64,000 nt of DNA from Symbiodinium natans (taxonomy: Eukaryota > Sar > Dinophyceae > Suessiales > Symbiodiniaceae), in the NCBI GenBank assembly GCA_905221605.1, contig CAJNDS010002382.1, forward strand, positions 62,001 through 126,000, given 5' to 3'. Both the position numbers and the translations under genes were made by a program. Shown here one piece after another: positions 22,654 to 31,270 of this stretch. The first letter of the stretch is position 1; the number at the start of each line of letters is the position of its first letter. The notes under the pieces were generated by a model, which saw nothing but the letters and a program-made list of their open reading frames with translations, searched no databases and had not been told where the DNA came from.

Positions 22654-25027
22654 CGTGATCGGCTCGACACCCTTGTGCAGTGAGCCACTCCAGAACGTCT
22701 GCCTCAGTCAAGGCGTGCGAGAGGCCTATCGCCGCTGGTCCACAACATGGCCGCCAGATGCGCACAACGGTGTCCACAGATGCCGCATCGCTGAGGCATG
22801 CGACGAAGTCCGTAATAGAAAGGAAAGCAGGTGGCGGCACACATAGGGATTGCACTCTGGGGCGTCCTAGGGGCTGCGCTGGCAGCAGAGCAGAAGGCAC
22901 CGCAGCGGTACCTGCGCATTCCGACCTCCCAGATCCGTCGGGAGGGGTCTCTGCGTGCATACCTGCAACAGCAATACCCAAGAGGGCGGGGAGGTGGAAG
23001 GGCCGAAGGCAATGCAAGGACGCAGTTAGAAGGATCCCAAGACTGAGTATATTAACCCAGGGGCGGTAAGAACAGCTCGACGTTGCAAGGTGGGGGTCTG
23101 CAGAAGGCCCTGTGGAAGAGTGAGGCCCTTCAAGAGGCGTCATGATGGTGTGGCAATCTGCGTGCGAGGAAGCTGTAAAGCCACCGGGGATGAAGAGTCC
23201 GCATGCAAAGCGCAGGCCATAGGGGTCATCTGGCCAATGCCAAAGGTTTCCCTCAACGCTAACTGCTGCTCCCTGCAAGGCCAGGACAGAGACACCAGCA
23301 ACAGTAGCGATTTCAGCCCAGGCAACTTGTGGTGTGCAAGAGGTAAAAACCTGATCACCCACAATGAGACCCCAAGGAATATATCGGGCGTCACATGGTA
23401 CAACACAGGAGACTTGGAGGCCCGAGCAGTAGACTACCCGCAGAGTTCCAGGGGCTTGCATACCGGGGGCCGCCACGCACGGGTCGTAGTCTCCCGAGCT
23501 CAGAGAGGAGAACTGACCATCCAACACAGACTGGGGTCCCGGCCTATACTGATAAGGTGAAGTCTCTGAAGACAGGGAGTCTCCCTCGGTAATGGTGAGC
23601 GCAGTGCGCATATTGGCCGTTGCAACCACAATCTCAGCGACTACAGCATTGCTGTCCACAAGGGAGATGGTCTGGGAAAATCGCCACTCTAAGTTGGCAA
23701 ACTCGACCTGATGCCAGAGGGTAGCAGCCTCACCTGGCAGGCATTGTAGGGCCCGGAGCAGGTCTTCCCGCTGTGAGAATATGCCTGTCACTGCGAAGGC
23801 AGCACCCATCTGTGGCCCTTCATGGGAGTCGTGAAGCCAAACAAGCGTACAGATGGCGCCACGAGTAGACGCCAGAAGAATAGGACCCGGAAGACCCATA
23901 AGTTGCGGCGGGACATCCAGCAGGGTCAGTGAATCAGCCGTAGTCGGCAGGGCCCTGGTGAGCATATTGACAGCTGTTTCCCGCGCGCTAACACCATACA
24001 TGCGGGGGAGCCAAAGATGAGGCTGAGCCGGTTGGATTAAGGGAAACACTTGCTGACGGGCCCCTTGCTGCCAGGAGCATCCTCGCGGCATGACAAGGGA
24101 ATGCGTGCTCACGTCGAGAAGGGGGGGGTCCAGTGCAGCGTAATGTGGAACCAAGACACATACGTCGCCGTGCCTGGGCTTGCCTCGATGTGCACAATCA
24201 ATCCGAACACACTGATGTCCATCCTGGGCGACACCCCAATCGAAGATGGCGCCCGCAGGACTACGCCAGTCAACATCAAGACAAGTCCATGCTTCCCGAT
24301 ATCGGACGAGGATGGTGCTATGAAGGATGTTGCGGGAGGTCGCAACCAAGTGGACCGCCGTGTGGTCAGGAGGGGCCATAACAGGGAGCAGGTAAGCCCG
24401 GTCACGCACCAGGGACACGCTGAGGAGGCCAGATCTAATATCATCCCAGCTGAGCCCTACAAGGTATTGCCGGACGAAGAACCCTTCAGGAAACCAAACC
24501 TTAAAGGAGACAATCCTAGGGTCTTCAGATCCAAGCAGACTAGGACTAAGGTTAGGGGTGAGGAGGCGGCCAGCAGAAAGGAGCTCGGACTGTATGGCGG
24601 CATGAGTCGCCTGAGACGCCTGCGATGGAAAGGGCATCATAGGCGCAGGAGCTCGAACTCTCCGATCAGCTCTATGTGGGGGCGCGCTAGAGGCTCGCGC
24701 CGCCTGCCCTAGAAGAGGGCCAACACCAGTCGAAACCACAAGACACCAGCAACGAAGGTGTGCCGGGCATAGTAACGCGCCAAGGAGCAAGGGCAGGCTG
24801 GTCGTGGATTGTCGACGGGCCCTCCCGTGTGACACCATCACTTGGCAGACTGGAGCGCCTCCTAGGGAGCGGACTTCGGACCTGGCCACCCCCTCAGCTG
24901 TACACCATATGGAGCTCGAGGCGGATACACCTAGGAGGAGCAGCCCACGAGCCCATGCGGTTGTGATATCACACAACGGCCTACTCCACGCTGAGTTGCC
25001 TGCATTCCGCCCGGATTCTGACTGCAT
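22613..25027 (-). CDS. Retroelement polyprotein, upstream module frame
   Basis: An 804-codon frame upstream of, and overlapping by 41 bases, the giant RNase H/endonuclease frame. Near 22,630 this frame reads HDGFMRLRQFSG while the next continues DFVCVPPASG, consistent with one ORF broken by an indel. It holds two hydrophobic hairpins, LPLLLGALLCPAHLRCW at about residues 80-108 and ILSLGILLTASLHCL... at about 660-690, the second followed by a cleavage-like AVAGMHAETPP. Between them are Trp/His-rich segments resembling those of the downstream frame (for example RHGDVCVLVPHY, compared with LRNGDVLTPR). No enzyme motif is visible. The first ~65 codons are antisense to the inverted segment at 24.83-25.42 kb and are probably not genuine. 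Confidence 0.6.
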   Translation of the reverse strand: MQSESGRNAGNSAWSRPLCDITTAWARGLLLLGVSASSSIWCTAEGVARSEVRSLGGAPVCQVMVSHGRARRQSTTSLPLLLGALLCPAHLRCWCLVVSTGVGPLLGQAARASSAPPHRADRRVRAPAPMMPFPSQASQATHAAIQSELLSAGRLLTPNLSPSLLGSEDPRIVSFKVWFPEGFFVRQYLVGLSWDDIRSGLLSVSLVRDRAYLLPVMAPPDHTAVHLVATSRNILHSTILVRYREAWTCLDVDWRSPAGAIFDWGVAQDGHQCVRIDCAHRGKPRHGDVCVLVPHYAALDPPLLDVSTHSLVMPRGCSWQQGARQQVFPLIQPAQPHLWLPRMYGVSARETAVNMLTRALPTTADSLTLLDVPPQLMGLPGPILLASTRGAICTLVWLHDSHEGPQMGAAFAVTGIFSQREDLLRALQCLPGEAATLWHQVEFANLEWRFSQTISLVDSNAVVAEIVVATANMRTALTITEGDSLSSETSPYQYRPGPQSVLDGQFSSLSSGDYDPCVAAPGMQAPGTLRVVYCSGLQVSCVVPCDARYIPWGLIVGDQVFTSCTPQVAWAEIATVAGVSVLALQGAAVSVEGNLWHWPDDPYGLRFACGLFIPGGFTASSHADCHTIMTPLEGPHSSTGPSADPHLATSSCSYRPWVNILSLGILLTASLHCLRPFHLPALLGIAVAGMHAETPPDGSGRSECAGTAAVPSALLPAQPLGRPRVQSLCVPPPAFLSITDFVACLSDAASVDTVVRIWRPCCGPAAIGLSHALTEADVLEWLTAQGCRADHDGFMRLRQFSGPS

Positions 25028-25420
25028 TCGTACTCTCCAGGATCAGTTTCCGGAGCTTTTGGCACTTCACATTCGGCGCTTGCGCTTTCCCCTGACAGGC
25101 CTTCCAGTTACCCAATTCCTGGCCTATGATCCATCTGATGTTGGGATGCACACGCTAGTTGTTGACCTACGGGATAGTGATCTGGGATTGCTCGCCGTAT
25201 CTGTGCCCAGATTTACCACGTGCAGGACGTTGGTCGATGCTGTGACACGGCTGCACGTCCGCATCCTGGATGGTGAAACGCTTTTGAGGGAAGTGGATGC
25301 GGGACGGCAGGTATGTTTTCTCCACGATCATGCCGCACGCCCACATGTTCTGCTCGACCTTGCGCCCTTTGACGTTTTCCGACTGCGCACTGTGGACCAG
25401 AGCCAAGAATCCCTTGATGG
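24830..25420 (+). other. Inverted piece of the retroelement coding region
   Basis: Coding character switches strand here. The plus-strand frame at about 24900-25410 (ELEADTPRRSS..., LVVDLRDSDLGLLAV, HVLLDLAPFDVFRLR) reads like one more polyprotein module, and its FPELLALHIRRLRFP segment resembles the minus-strand FPDLPPEQYVLRPTRLPW just upstream. The minus-strand frames stop making sense over the same interval. The simplest explanation is a local inversion of about 0.6 kb inside the element. A separate plus-strand gene is possible but less likely, because both ends of the coherent frame coincide with where minus-strand sense is lost. Breakpoints are estimates, good to roughly 40 bases. Confidence 0.5.
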
Positions 25421-26796
25421 TGCAGCAAAGGTTGGGAGTCCGCAACAAAGCTGCCGGGCAGGCAAGTACACATCTCAGCCTCAGGGATGACTGGTAGATG
25501 CAACCTACGGGCAGCGGCCGCAATAATGTCGTGGCAAAAGCCATCCCGTGCGAGTTGCAGGACTTGGAAGGATACACCTGGATCAACAGTACGGATCGGC
25601 ACTTGCTGCAAGAACCAAGGTAGCCTAGTAGGCCTCAAGACATACTGCTCTGGAGGCAGGTCCGGAAATGCGGAGACAAGGGCCAGCAGATCGGCGGAGA
25701 TCGCATCTAGACCCACAGCCTGTTTAATTTGGGTGTCAAGGAAAGGCCTGAAGACTCGGCTATCAACCTGAAAAATTAAAGGCTCAGTCCCTTCAACCAG
25801 CTCACCATGGAAAACGGCGACACGGCGACAGTATGCCGGTAGGCAGACTTCTTGGAGCAGCAGGGGCCGCGCACCACATTCCTCGATGGGCTGAAGTCCC
25901 TGCGCTGACCGCATTTGAGGAACTTTGGGAAAGATGACGGCGCGCCGTACAGCATCATGTGCGGCATTGGCTTGCATGAGACTGGTGAGCTCGTCGTGAT
26001 GCACCTGGGCGAGACTGGCGGGAGTGGTCGGGCTGCCCTGACCATCCCGTCCACTCCAGTAGTCGGGCTGATCCGTCCATCTGGATCGATTTTGCCCAGC
26101 TCCCTGTGCCACTCCACCAACCGGAGAACAGAGGATGAGGCAGAGAATTAGACCTCTACATCGCAGTGCATGGTATCTGCGATCGGCCCTCAACTTATGC
26201 CAAGGCTGGCGGACATGACTGACCCTGATGGGTGCAACAGGTGCAACGAAAAACCCCCATATCCCAGTTGCGAGGGCCCCGTAAAGTGTAGCACAGACCC
26301 AGATATCACCCGAAAGCCAAGCACCAATGCAGCATGCCCCGCTGATAAGGCTGGCAGCAGCGCCGTACCAAGTGGCATCGCGGACCCAGCTAGCTTGAGC
26401 ACTGGCGACATGATTGTCTCCTGTAGGATGCGCGAGGCTGGGGAAATGTGCAGGGCAGGAATAGCATGAGCTAAGGAGATGGACTCCCCCATGGAGAATG
26501 ACAAGGCTACAACACCAGACCCCAACAGAGTGCAGGGGGTTTAAAGGTGTACACATTCCGGCAGCGAATAGAAGGCCGACCCAGAATAATCCCCACCGTA
26601 AGCTGTGTCCCGTGGGATCTGGCCATGATCCACGCTTCAAGACATAGAAAAGGGGCAGGAGCATGATTGCAGGATGGACTGGGCTTGTGCGGGCGAGGTG
26701 GAGCCTCCTAGCCGAACAGCTAGGCTGGGGTCCAGGGCAAGGACCAATTCGGGATACAACCACTCCTCTGTGGACTGGGGTTGAAGGAAAAGGCAT
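25213..26796 (-). CDS. Retroelement polyprotein, membrane-rich N-terminal part
   Basis: A 527-codon frame with the densest hydrophobic content in the element: RWGLFWVGLLFAAG and CCSLVILHGGVHLLSS (about residues 68-110), then ISGACCIGAWLSGDIW and TLYGALATGIWGFFV (about 150-185), then CRGLILCLILCSPVGGVAQ (about 215-230) ending in a signal-peptidase-like site. After about residue 330 it becomes a soluble module (EPLIFQVDSRVFRPFL, FPDLPPEQYVLRP) that appears repeated in the inverted piece just downstream. Sense is lost after about residue 450, at the inversion breakpoint near 25,420. The preceding frame joins through a frameshift around 26,750. No enzymatic motif was found. Multiple membrane passes in a LINE-type protein are unexpected. 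Confidence 0.55.
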   Translation of the reverse strand: MPFPSTPVHRGVVVSRIGPCPGPQPSCSARRLHLARTSPVHPAIMLLPLFYVLKRGSWPDPTGHSLRWGLFWVGLLFAAGMCTPLNPLHSVGVWCCSLVILHGGVHLLSSCYSCPAHFPSLAHPTGDNHVASAQASWVRDATWYGAAASLISGACCIGAWLSGDIWVCATLYGALATGIWGFFVAPVAPIRVSHVRQPWHKLRADRRYHALRCRGLILCLILCSPVGGVAQGAGQNRSRWTDQPDYWSGRDGQGSPTTPASLAQVHHDELTSLMQANAAHDAVRRAVIFPKVPQMRSAQGLQPIEECGARPLLLQEVCLPAYCRRVAVFHGELVEGTEPLIFQVDSRVFRPFLDTQIKQAVGLDAISADLLALVSAFPDLPPEQYVLRPTRLPWFLQQVPIRTVDPGVSFQVLQLARDGFCHDIIAAAARRLHLPVIPEAEMCTCLPGSFVADSQPLLHHQGILGSGPQCAVGKRQRAQGRAEHVGVRHDRGENIPAVPHPLPSKAFHHPGCGRAAVSQHRPTSCTW

Positions 26797-27256
26797 CTCC
26801 GATTCGGTGGCTCAGGATGTGCCCCATAAGTAGCAAGGCCTTGGGGCAGCTTGCTAGAGCCCCCGGGCAAGTGCGCAGACACTCGTAGGCCCGGAGCAGA
26901 TCCTCCACAGCCGAAGCAATCGAAGGCCCTCTTGTCATGTCTCCAGTGATAAGCGTCTCCATAGCAGAGGCCAGGAGATGCTTGGTTTCGCCCAGATCGG
27001 CCAAGGGCGGATCCTGAAGCACCGTTGCAAGCTTGGGGTTGGAGGAGCTTGTCACCGTCTCCAGTCCGTGGGTGTCCATTAACCTTTTGAGAGTCGACGT
27101 CCAAGCCCCGATCCAATTCTCCTGCCACGCGGCCCAGTCTGCCTCTGCCTCCGTCATCTCTGTGGGCTCCACCGCCTGGAACGATATGGTGTCTGAGAGG
27201 GCCGCCTCGGACGGTTCCGCAAGGATCGTGGCATCGGCACCTCCAAGCGAAGCCAT
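26720..27256 (-). CDS. Retroelement polyprotein segment at the insertion site
   Basis: A frame of about 178 codons rich in Glu, Trp and Thr (SEAALSDTISFQAVEPTEM, AEADWAAWQENWIGAW), probably mostly helical, followed by SAVEDLLRAYECLR. No known domain. The apparent start (ATGGCT) lies in the terminal repeat of the 25.7-kb insertion, so only codons from 27249 downward belong to the retroelement. The true upstream sequence is at 52977-53926 on the same strand: removing the insertion and one AGCG joins KPTISTL to GGADATIL in frame. A frameshift near 26,750 links it to the next frame. Confidence 0.6.
   Translation of the reverse strand: MASLGGADATILAEPSEAALSDTISFQAVEPTEMTEAEADWAAWQENWIGAWTSTLKRLMDTHGLETVTSSSNPKLATVLQDPPLADLGETKHLLASAMETLITGDMTRGPSIASAVEDLLRAYECLRTCPGALASCPKALLLMGHILSHRIGDAFSFNPSPQRSGCIPNWSLPWTPA
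27246..27249. repeat. Left target-site duplication AGCG
   Basis: The four bases AGCG directly precede the left terminal repeat (AAGCCATGATCG...). The same AGCG directly follows the right terminal repeat at 52977-52980. Four bases alone is weak evidence; the in-frame rejoining of the flanking coding sequence supports it. Confidence 0.7.
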
Positions 27257-27336
27257 GATCGTGTCATTCAGAGGTTTCAAAACCAATCAGAGGTTTCACA
27301 ACCAAACACATGCATGTAAAATAAGCCAAAAGAACC

Positions 27337-27780
27337 TGTATATAGCATGCATTATGTCAGGATGACTGCTTGATGAGTTGAAAAAATGGCTGAAAAAAAG
27401 ATGGTTCTAAAACATGGGCTCTCAAAAAAAAGGCTTTTTAAAACTTAAATAAAAAACATTGTCCAAACAGCAATAAGCAAAAAAAAACTGTATATAGCAA
27501 CCATGATGTCAGGATGACTGCTTGATGAGTTGAAAAAAATGGCTGAAAAAAATGGTTCTAAAACATGGGCTCTCAAAAAAAAGGCTTTTTAAAACTTAAA
27601 TAAAAAACATTGTCCAAACAGCAATAAGCAAAAAAAAACTGTATATAGCAACCATGATGTCAGGATGACTGCTTGATGAGTTGAAAAAAATGGCTGAAAA
27701 ATGGTTCTAAAACATGGGCTCTCAAAAAAATGTTTATTTAAGCTTAAATTGAAAACATTGTCAAAACGGCCCCAAAAAAA
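27337..27780 (+). repeat. Three ~151-bp tandem units in the left terminal repeat
   Basis: Units begin with TGTATATAGC at about 27337, 27489 and 27640. Each contains GTCAGGATGACTGCTTGATG, A-rich runs and TTCTAAAACATGGGCTCTC. The right arm has one unit. Tandem subterminal units are common in large DNA transposons as candidate transposase-binding or promoter sequence; nothing shows their function here. Confidence 0.85.
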
Positions 27781-27997
27781 TTGACTCTAAGCTGCACAGC
27801 TCAATGTTCCAGCACAGTGCTAATATAGTTGTGCCTTCAAAGCCTCAGTAATCCAGCAGGGATGGGTCGGGAGGGTTTGTGAGATGGAGCAGAAAGGGGG
27901 GGGGGGGGGGCAGGGCGGCATAAAAATCTTGCCACCAAGGATGTCAGAGCCTCAGTCGCAGCATCAACGCTCCTTCAGGAAGAGCAATTGGGCCCTC

Positions 27998-28300
27998 AGG
28001 TTTTTGCAGGGTTTCGGGTTTAGTTGGTGTTTAGGGTTTGCTGCCAACCCTTAGATCCGAAGCCAAAAACCCTAAACACCTAAACAACAAACCCTGAACC
28101 CTAACCCAAGGAGCAAGTCGGCACTGTGCTGAAAGGCGCTGCCTCCAAAAGGTTTGTGCCGAAAGGCGCAGCCTTGAATCCGAAACCCAAAACCCTAAAG
28201 AATAAGGTTTTTGCAGGGTTTCGGGTTTAGGATTTGCTGCCAAACCTTAAAAACCCAAAACCCTAAACAACAAACCCTGGACCCTAACCCAAGGAGCAGG
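27998..28300 (+). repeat. Tandem duplication with telomere-like motifs
   Basis: Two copies (about 27998-28115 and 28204-28300) of a segment starting TTTTTGCAGGGTTTCGGGTT and ending AACCCTAACCCAAGGAGCA, separated by sequence with GCCGAAAGGCGCAGCC motifs. Part of the left terminal repeat. Confidence 0.7.
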
Positions 28301-28784
28301 GGTGCAGCTCAAAATCGAAAGGCGCTGCCTGAGCAGAGCAAGACCCAATTTGTCATTCCAGGCTCAAGGGGGGCACAGGGGCGATCATGCTGTCAAACCA
28401 AACTGTAAACTGTCAACCCCAGCCCCCCCCCTTCTCCTTGCATTCTGGGCAAGTTGTGACGACCCAGATCTGCCAATCTTCAGCAGTCCTGCCCTCAGCA
28501 CTGGTTTTCCCAGAGGTTTGGCCTGGGCGAGCTTTGTCAGTGCTTAACATGTGCCTTGAATCCACTCAGCATGTTGATCCTTTGGTTTCTCATGGTTTGT
28601 CACTTTAAGGCCAGTTGCTTCACCTCCAGAACTCCACCAGGCAGGGCTAAGCTGATGGTGCAAATGCTTTTGGTGTTACTGTTTGGGGTGTCTGTTTGTT
28701 TCAGTGCTGTGCAAGTGCTAGTCATGAAGCCATGTCATGATGTGAGCCTCTGACTGATTGAAGGCTGTCACAAAGGGCTTCTAT

Positions 28785-28990
28785 GCAGTTAGAATTACCA
28801 GGCTGTGTGCCGCAAGGAGTAGGCCGCCACAGTGCCGAAAGGCGCAGGGGCGATCATACAAGGTATTATAAACCCAGGGCGCAGTGTAGAAACCAGTTTG
28901 TGCATTCCATAGGATTTAAGGCTCAGGTGTAGTGTTGCAGCAAAGCCCTGTGCCACCTAGGCAAAACTGCAACTGTGATGAGCATACTGT
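28785..28990 (+). repeat. Inverted partner of 47110-47345
   Basis: Shares GTAGGCCGCCACAGTGCCGA and the sequence running to GATGAGCATACTGTTGCA with the reverse complement of 47110-47345, with scattered differences and small indels. Internal repeat of the 25.7-kb block. Confidence 0.75.
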
Positions 28991-29205
28991 TGCAGTACAT
29001 AGGCTGTTCTTTGCGTGACGGCAGTCTTGCAGTGAGAGGCTTGATGTGTGATTCATCTTGAGTGCCTGTATGTGCAGCACTGGCTCGTGAGTAGTGCAGT
29101 GCAAAATTTTGTCTGGGTTCGAGGCCGCCTTCTAGTTTAAGGGCCCCTACAGGCGCTACGAGTGCTCTTAGAGCTCGTGCAAGCTGCACCGCGATCGGCC
29201 AGCGG

Positions 29206-29523
29206 ATGGACAATTCCTCCTCTAGTGAGGCGTCGTCGTCTTCCTCTGACGACTCCGGGTTGCCCATCCCTGCAGGCACCCCTTTTGCACCTGTGCAGTT
29301 GCGTCTGCGTTGTTTCCACGAAGAGGGTCTTTTGCAGCGTTTGCAAGCCCCGGTTGATCTCTTCACGCATATCCTTGAACCAAGCTTCCGTGGCTTGTTG
29401 TTAAGTCGCCGGGAAGGGGCGCGCTTTCTCCTGCTGCTTGCAGTTGAAGACTGGGTGCGCTTTGCTGCTTCATCTCATTGGGTGCAATCCTGCTATCGCT
29501 TGTTGCTCCCCTTGGAATCTTGA
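29206..29523 (+). CDS. Small unknown protein, 105 residues
   Basis: An open frame starting MDNSSSSEASSSSSDDSG, an acidic/serine-rich leader of about 20 residues, followed by a compact Leu/Arg/Phe-rich part with APVDLFTHILEPSFRG and AVEDWVRFAASSHW. The composition resembles a folded protein more than random frame, and the plus-strand direction agrees with the ORFs to its right. It may be one exon of a larger gene; the downstream stop lies where a copied coiled-coil exon begins. No family recognised. Confidence 0.4.
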   Translation: MDNSSSSEASSSSSDDSGLPIPAGTPFAPVQLRLRCFHEEGLLQRLQAPVDLFTHILEPSFRGLLLSRREGARFLLLLAVEDWVRFAASSHWVQSCYRLLLPLES

Positions 29524-29602
29524 TGTGGATGCGGCCAGAGCAGATGTGTACAAGGAGAGAATGGAAAAGGCGATCTCGGAGGTGGCCAAGTACAAGGCAG
29601 GA
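29523..29602 (+). pseudogene. Copied exon fragment of the coiled-coil gene
   Basis: The plus strand reads VDAARADVYKERMEKA followed by SEVAKYK, almost identical to exon 4 of the minus-strand coiled-coil gene (46107-45982), including the GCAGGACTGTGG that follows its GC splice donor. Neighbouring exons are absent, so this is a partial inverted copy. Confidence 0.7.
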
Positions 29603-29689
29603 CTGTGGAGGTGGCTTGCTCATCATCAGCTGCACAATCACCAGCAGCTGTTCTCTTGCCCCTACAGGCAACTCAGAAGGCTTCTCCCG

Positions 29690-30010
29690 ACATGCAAAAG
29701 AGCCGAAACAAACAACTGCAGGCTTCGATACCCAACCCGATACCCAAACCCTAAACCCACAAAGCCCGATACCCACGAAACCCGAAACACATCGATGCCC
29801 AGGCTCCAAACCCTAAACCTTTAGGAAGGTTCAGACTGTTAAGGCTCTAGGAGGGTTGAACCTAACTCCTAATCCCTAAACCCTGGACCTGCAAAGCCTG
29901 CTAGGCCCTGGAGATGGTGATGCGCTGGCCTGCCAGAAGACACTGGCAAATTTGGAGGTCCGAGAGGGGGGTGGGGTGGGAAGGGTGTTCGGAGTGGGTG
30001 CAATAGTGCT
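29690..30010 (+). repeat. Direct copy of 47680-48000
   Basis: Both start near CAAACAACTGCAGGCTTCGA and run through CGATGCCCAGGCT, TTTAGGAAGGTTCA and GCAAAGCCTGCTAGGCCCTG to a segment reading GGCAAATTTGGAGGTCCGAG, rich in CCCTAAACC motifs. Same orientation in both places. The tail GAAGGGTGTTCGGAGTGGGT recurs at about 33000. Confidence 0.75.
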
Positions 30011-30240
30011 GAAAATGCTTTTATTCGCAGCTTGCTTATCCCGGCGGTTTCTGGGATCAAGCACGACAGCCAGCTTAGAGCAACCAATCAGCATCAGCTT
30101 CATGCTTGCTTGAAGAATTTTCATGTTGCTTTTCATGGAAGTGCTTGCTGTTGTGCGTTGGCTGTGCCGTTGTCAAACTTTAGGTTTGCTTCAAGGTCTA
30201 TAATTTGTTCCACTAGAACGCCGAGACATTTGCAATTGCA

Positions 30241-30789
30241 ATGGGGTCTGGCTGGCGGTGCAAACTATGTGTCGACGGCCGAACCTACAGAAGGCCCCCA
30301 AAGAACATTTGCAAGAAGTGTGATCCAAACAACAGGATAGGGCGGCATCACCAGAAGGTCCTGAGCAGGAGACTTCGGCAGAAAACCACTGCCAAACCTT
30401 CCCTGTTCCAATTTGGGTGGCAGGCAACTTCAGGATCCAGAACAGCATCAGTTGACAACTTGCTGCAAGCCCTAGAAGGTGAGATGGATGATCTCAAGAT
30501 TGCTGCAGCCTTCAAGATGTTCCATGTCCACAGTGTGCTGGGTGTGGCATATGCCTGGCTTGAAAGGGTGCGTGACTGCAAGGTGACGATTCCGGCATCA
30601 TGCAAGGTGCATGGCCTCCTGACTTTTGCAATGGCCGCAGGTCCGTTGAGCGACCCCGATGAGCTGCGAGCAGGGTATATGAAGCGAAAGAATTTTGGAG
30701 TGAAGAGCTTCAGACATTCTGAATGTGTTTGGGCGAATGTGATTGGCAATCTTGAAGAAGGATGCGGCACAGGCCAAATGCAGTTCTGA
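30241..30789 (+). CDS. Zinc-ribbon-like unknown protein, 182 residues
   Basis: The frame opens MGSGWRCKLCVDGRTYRR with a second CKKC, so CxxC-x14-CxxC at about residues 7-27 could bind zinc. A basic stretch (HHQKVLSRRLRQKTT) follows, then a helical region with a Leu/Ala pattern (VDNLLQALEGEMDDLKIAAAF, YAWLERVRDC) and a C-terminal basic/aromatic segment (GYMKRKNFGVKSFRHSE). The length and regular composition suggest a real coding region. The stop is followed directly by the palindromic satellite array at 30.86 kb. It might be the first exon of a longer gene. Nucleic-acid binding is a guess from the cysteine pattern and basic residues only. Confidence 0.5.
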   Translation: MGSGWRCKLCVDGRTYRRPPKNICKKCDPNNRIGRHHQKVLSRRLRQKTTAKPSLFQFGWQATSGSRTASVDNLLQALEGEMDDLKIAAAFKMFHVHSVLGVAYAWLERVRDCKVTIPASCKVHGLLTFAMAAGPLSDPDELRAGYMKRKNFGVKSFRHSECVWANVIGNLEEGCGTGQMQF

Positions 30790-30861
30790 GGGCACATACA
30801 CACCACTGAGGCTGTTGCAGGACAAGAACAAAATGAGGTGCTTGTCATGCCGAACCCTAAA

Positions 30862-31112
30862 CCAGGAATATACATAGCGCAACCGGTTGCGCTTTGTGAG
30901 TGCTTGCAGATTGCAAGCACCTGGAAGACACTTACGGCTGTGTGCTTGCAGGAATATACATAGCGCAACCGGTTGCGCTTTGTGAGTGCTTGCAGGTTGC
31001 AAGCACCTGGAAGACACTTACTTATTACTGCTGTGTGCTTGCAGGAATATACATAGCGCAACCGGTTGCGCTTTGTGAGTGCTTGCAGGTTGCAAGCACC
31101 TGGAAGACACTT
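30862..31112 (-). repeat. Palindromic satellite array, three units
   Basis: Three units of about 86-93 bp, each with the perfect 18-bp palindrome AGCGCAACCGGTTGCGCT (30876-30893, 30962-30979, 31055-31072) and the hairpin-forming pair TGCTTGCA / TGCAAGCA. The orientation is opposite to the arrays at 31.8-32.8 and 49.1-49.4 kb. Units end in GGAAGACACTTA. Confidence 0.9.
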
Positions 31113-31270
31113 GATGGTTACAACAGCTGCCACCCCCCCCCCCCCCCCACGCATTTGGCATGCGCCGAAGCACTTGGCATTCGGTATGATTGCGTGCTGT
31201 GACAACATGAATGCAGCGCTGTCCGTGTGGTCCGGCTCAGACTTTTTTAGTGAGTCGACTCATCAGCATC

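Larger units (their letters stand above)
12184..27249 (-). mobile_element. Giant LINE-like retroelement, main (3') part
   Basis: A non-LTR retroelement read on the minus strand. Consecutive minus-strand open frames cover almost all of 27256-12307 and switch frame at about 26.75, 22.63, 15.50 and 13.37 kb, which suggests one very long ORF damaged by small indels. Domains in reading order are an N-terminal region, several long modules with hydrophobic hairpins, RNase H, an AP-endonuclease-like domain, reverse transcriptase and a zinc finger. The stop codon lies at 12307, followed by about 105 bp and a (GGAA)n tract that may be the 3' tail. There are no LTRs. The 5' part of the element is displaced to 52977-54155 by the 25.7-kb insertion. 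Domain identities rest on motifs; the exact LINE clade is not assigned. Confidence 0.8.
27250..28535 (+). repeat. Left terminal inverted repeat of the 25.7-kb block
   Basis: Reverse complement of 52290-52976. Matching stretches are the terminal ~230 bp, the part ending at the CAGCAGGG boundary (about 27775-27865), the CAAACCCT...AAGGAGCA parts near 28085-28115 and 28262-28300, and 28300-28535. It is longer than the right arm because a ~151-bp unit is present three times instead of once and a second ~100-bp segment is duplicated. Confidence 0.8.

Noticed and set aside
27250..27780. The sequence upstream of the 27256 Met as a LINE 5' UTR with promoter monomers
   Set aside because: The same sequence ends at the other side of the block immediately after ATGGCTT and is followed there by unrelated-looking coding sequence on the opposite strand. 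Target duplication and frame continuity fit a transposon terminal repeat better.
30862..31112. A CRISPR-like array
   Set aside because: The units are imperfect satellites of 86-93 bp without unique spacers, scattered in both orientations in a eukaryotic context.
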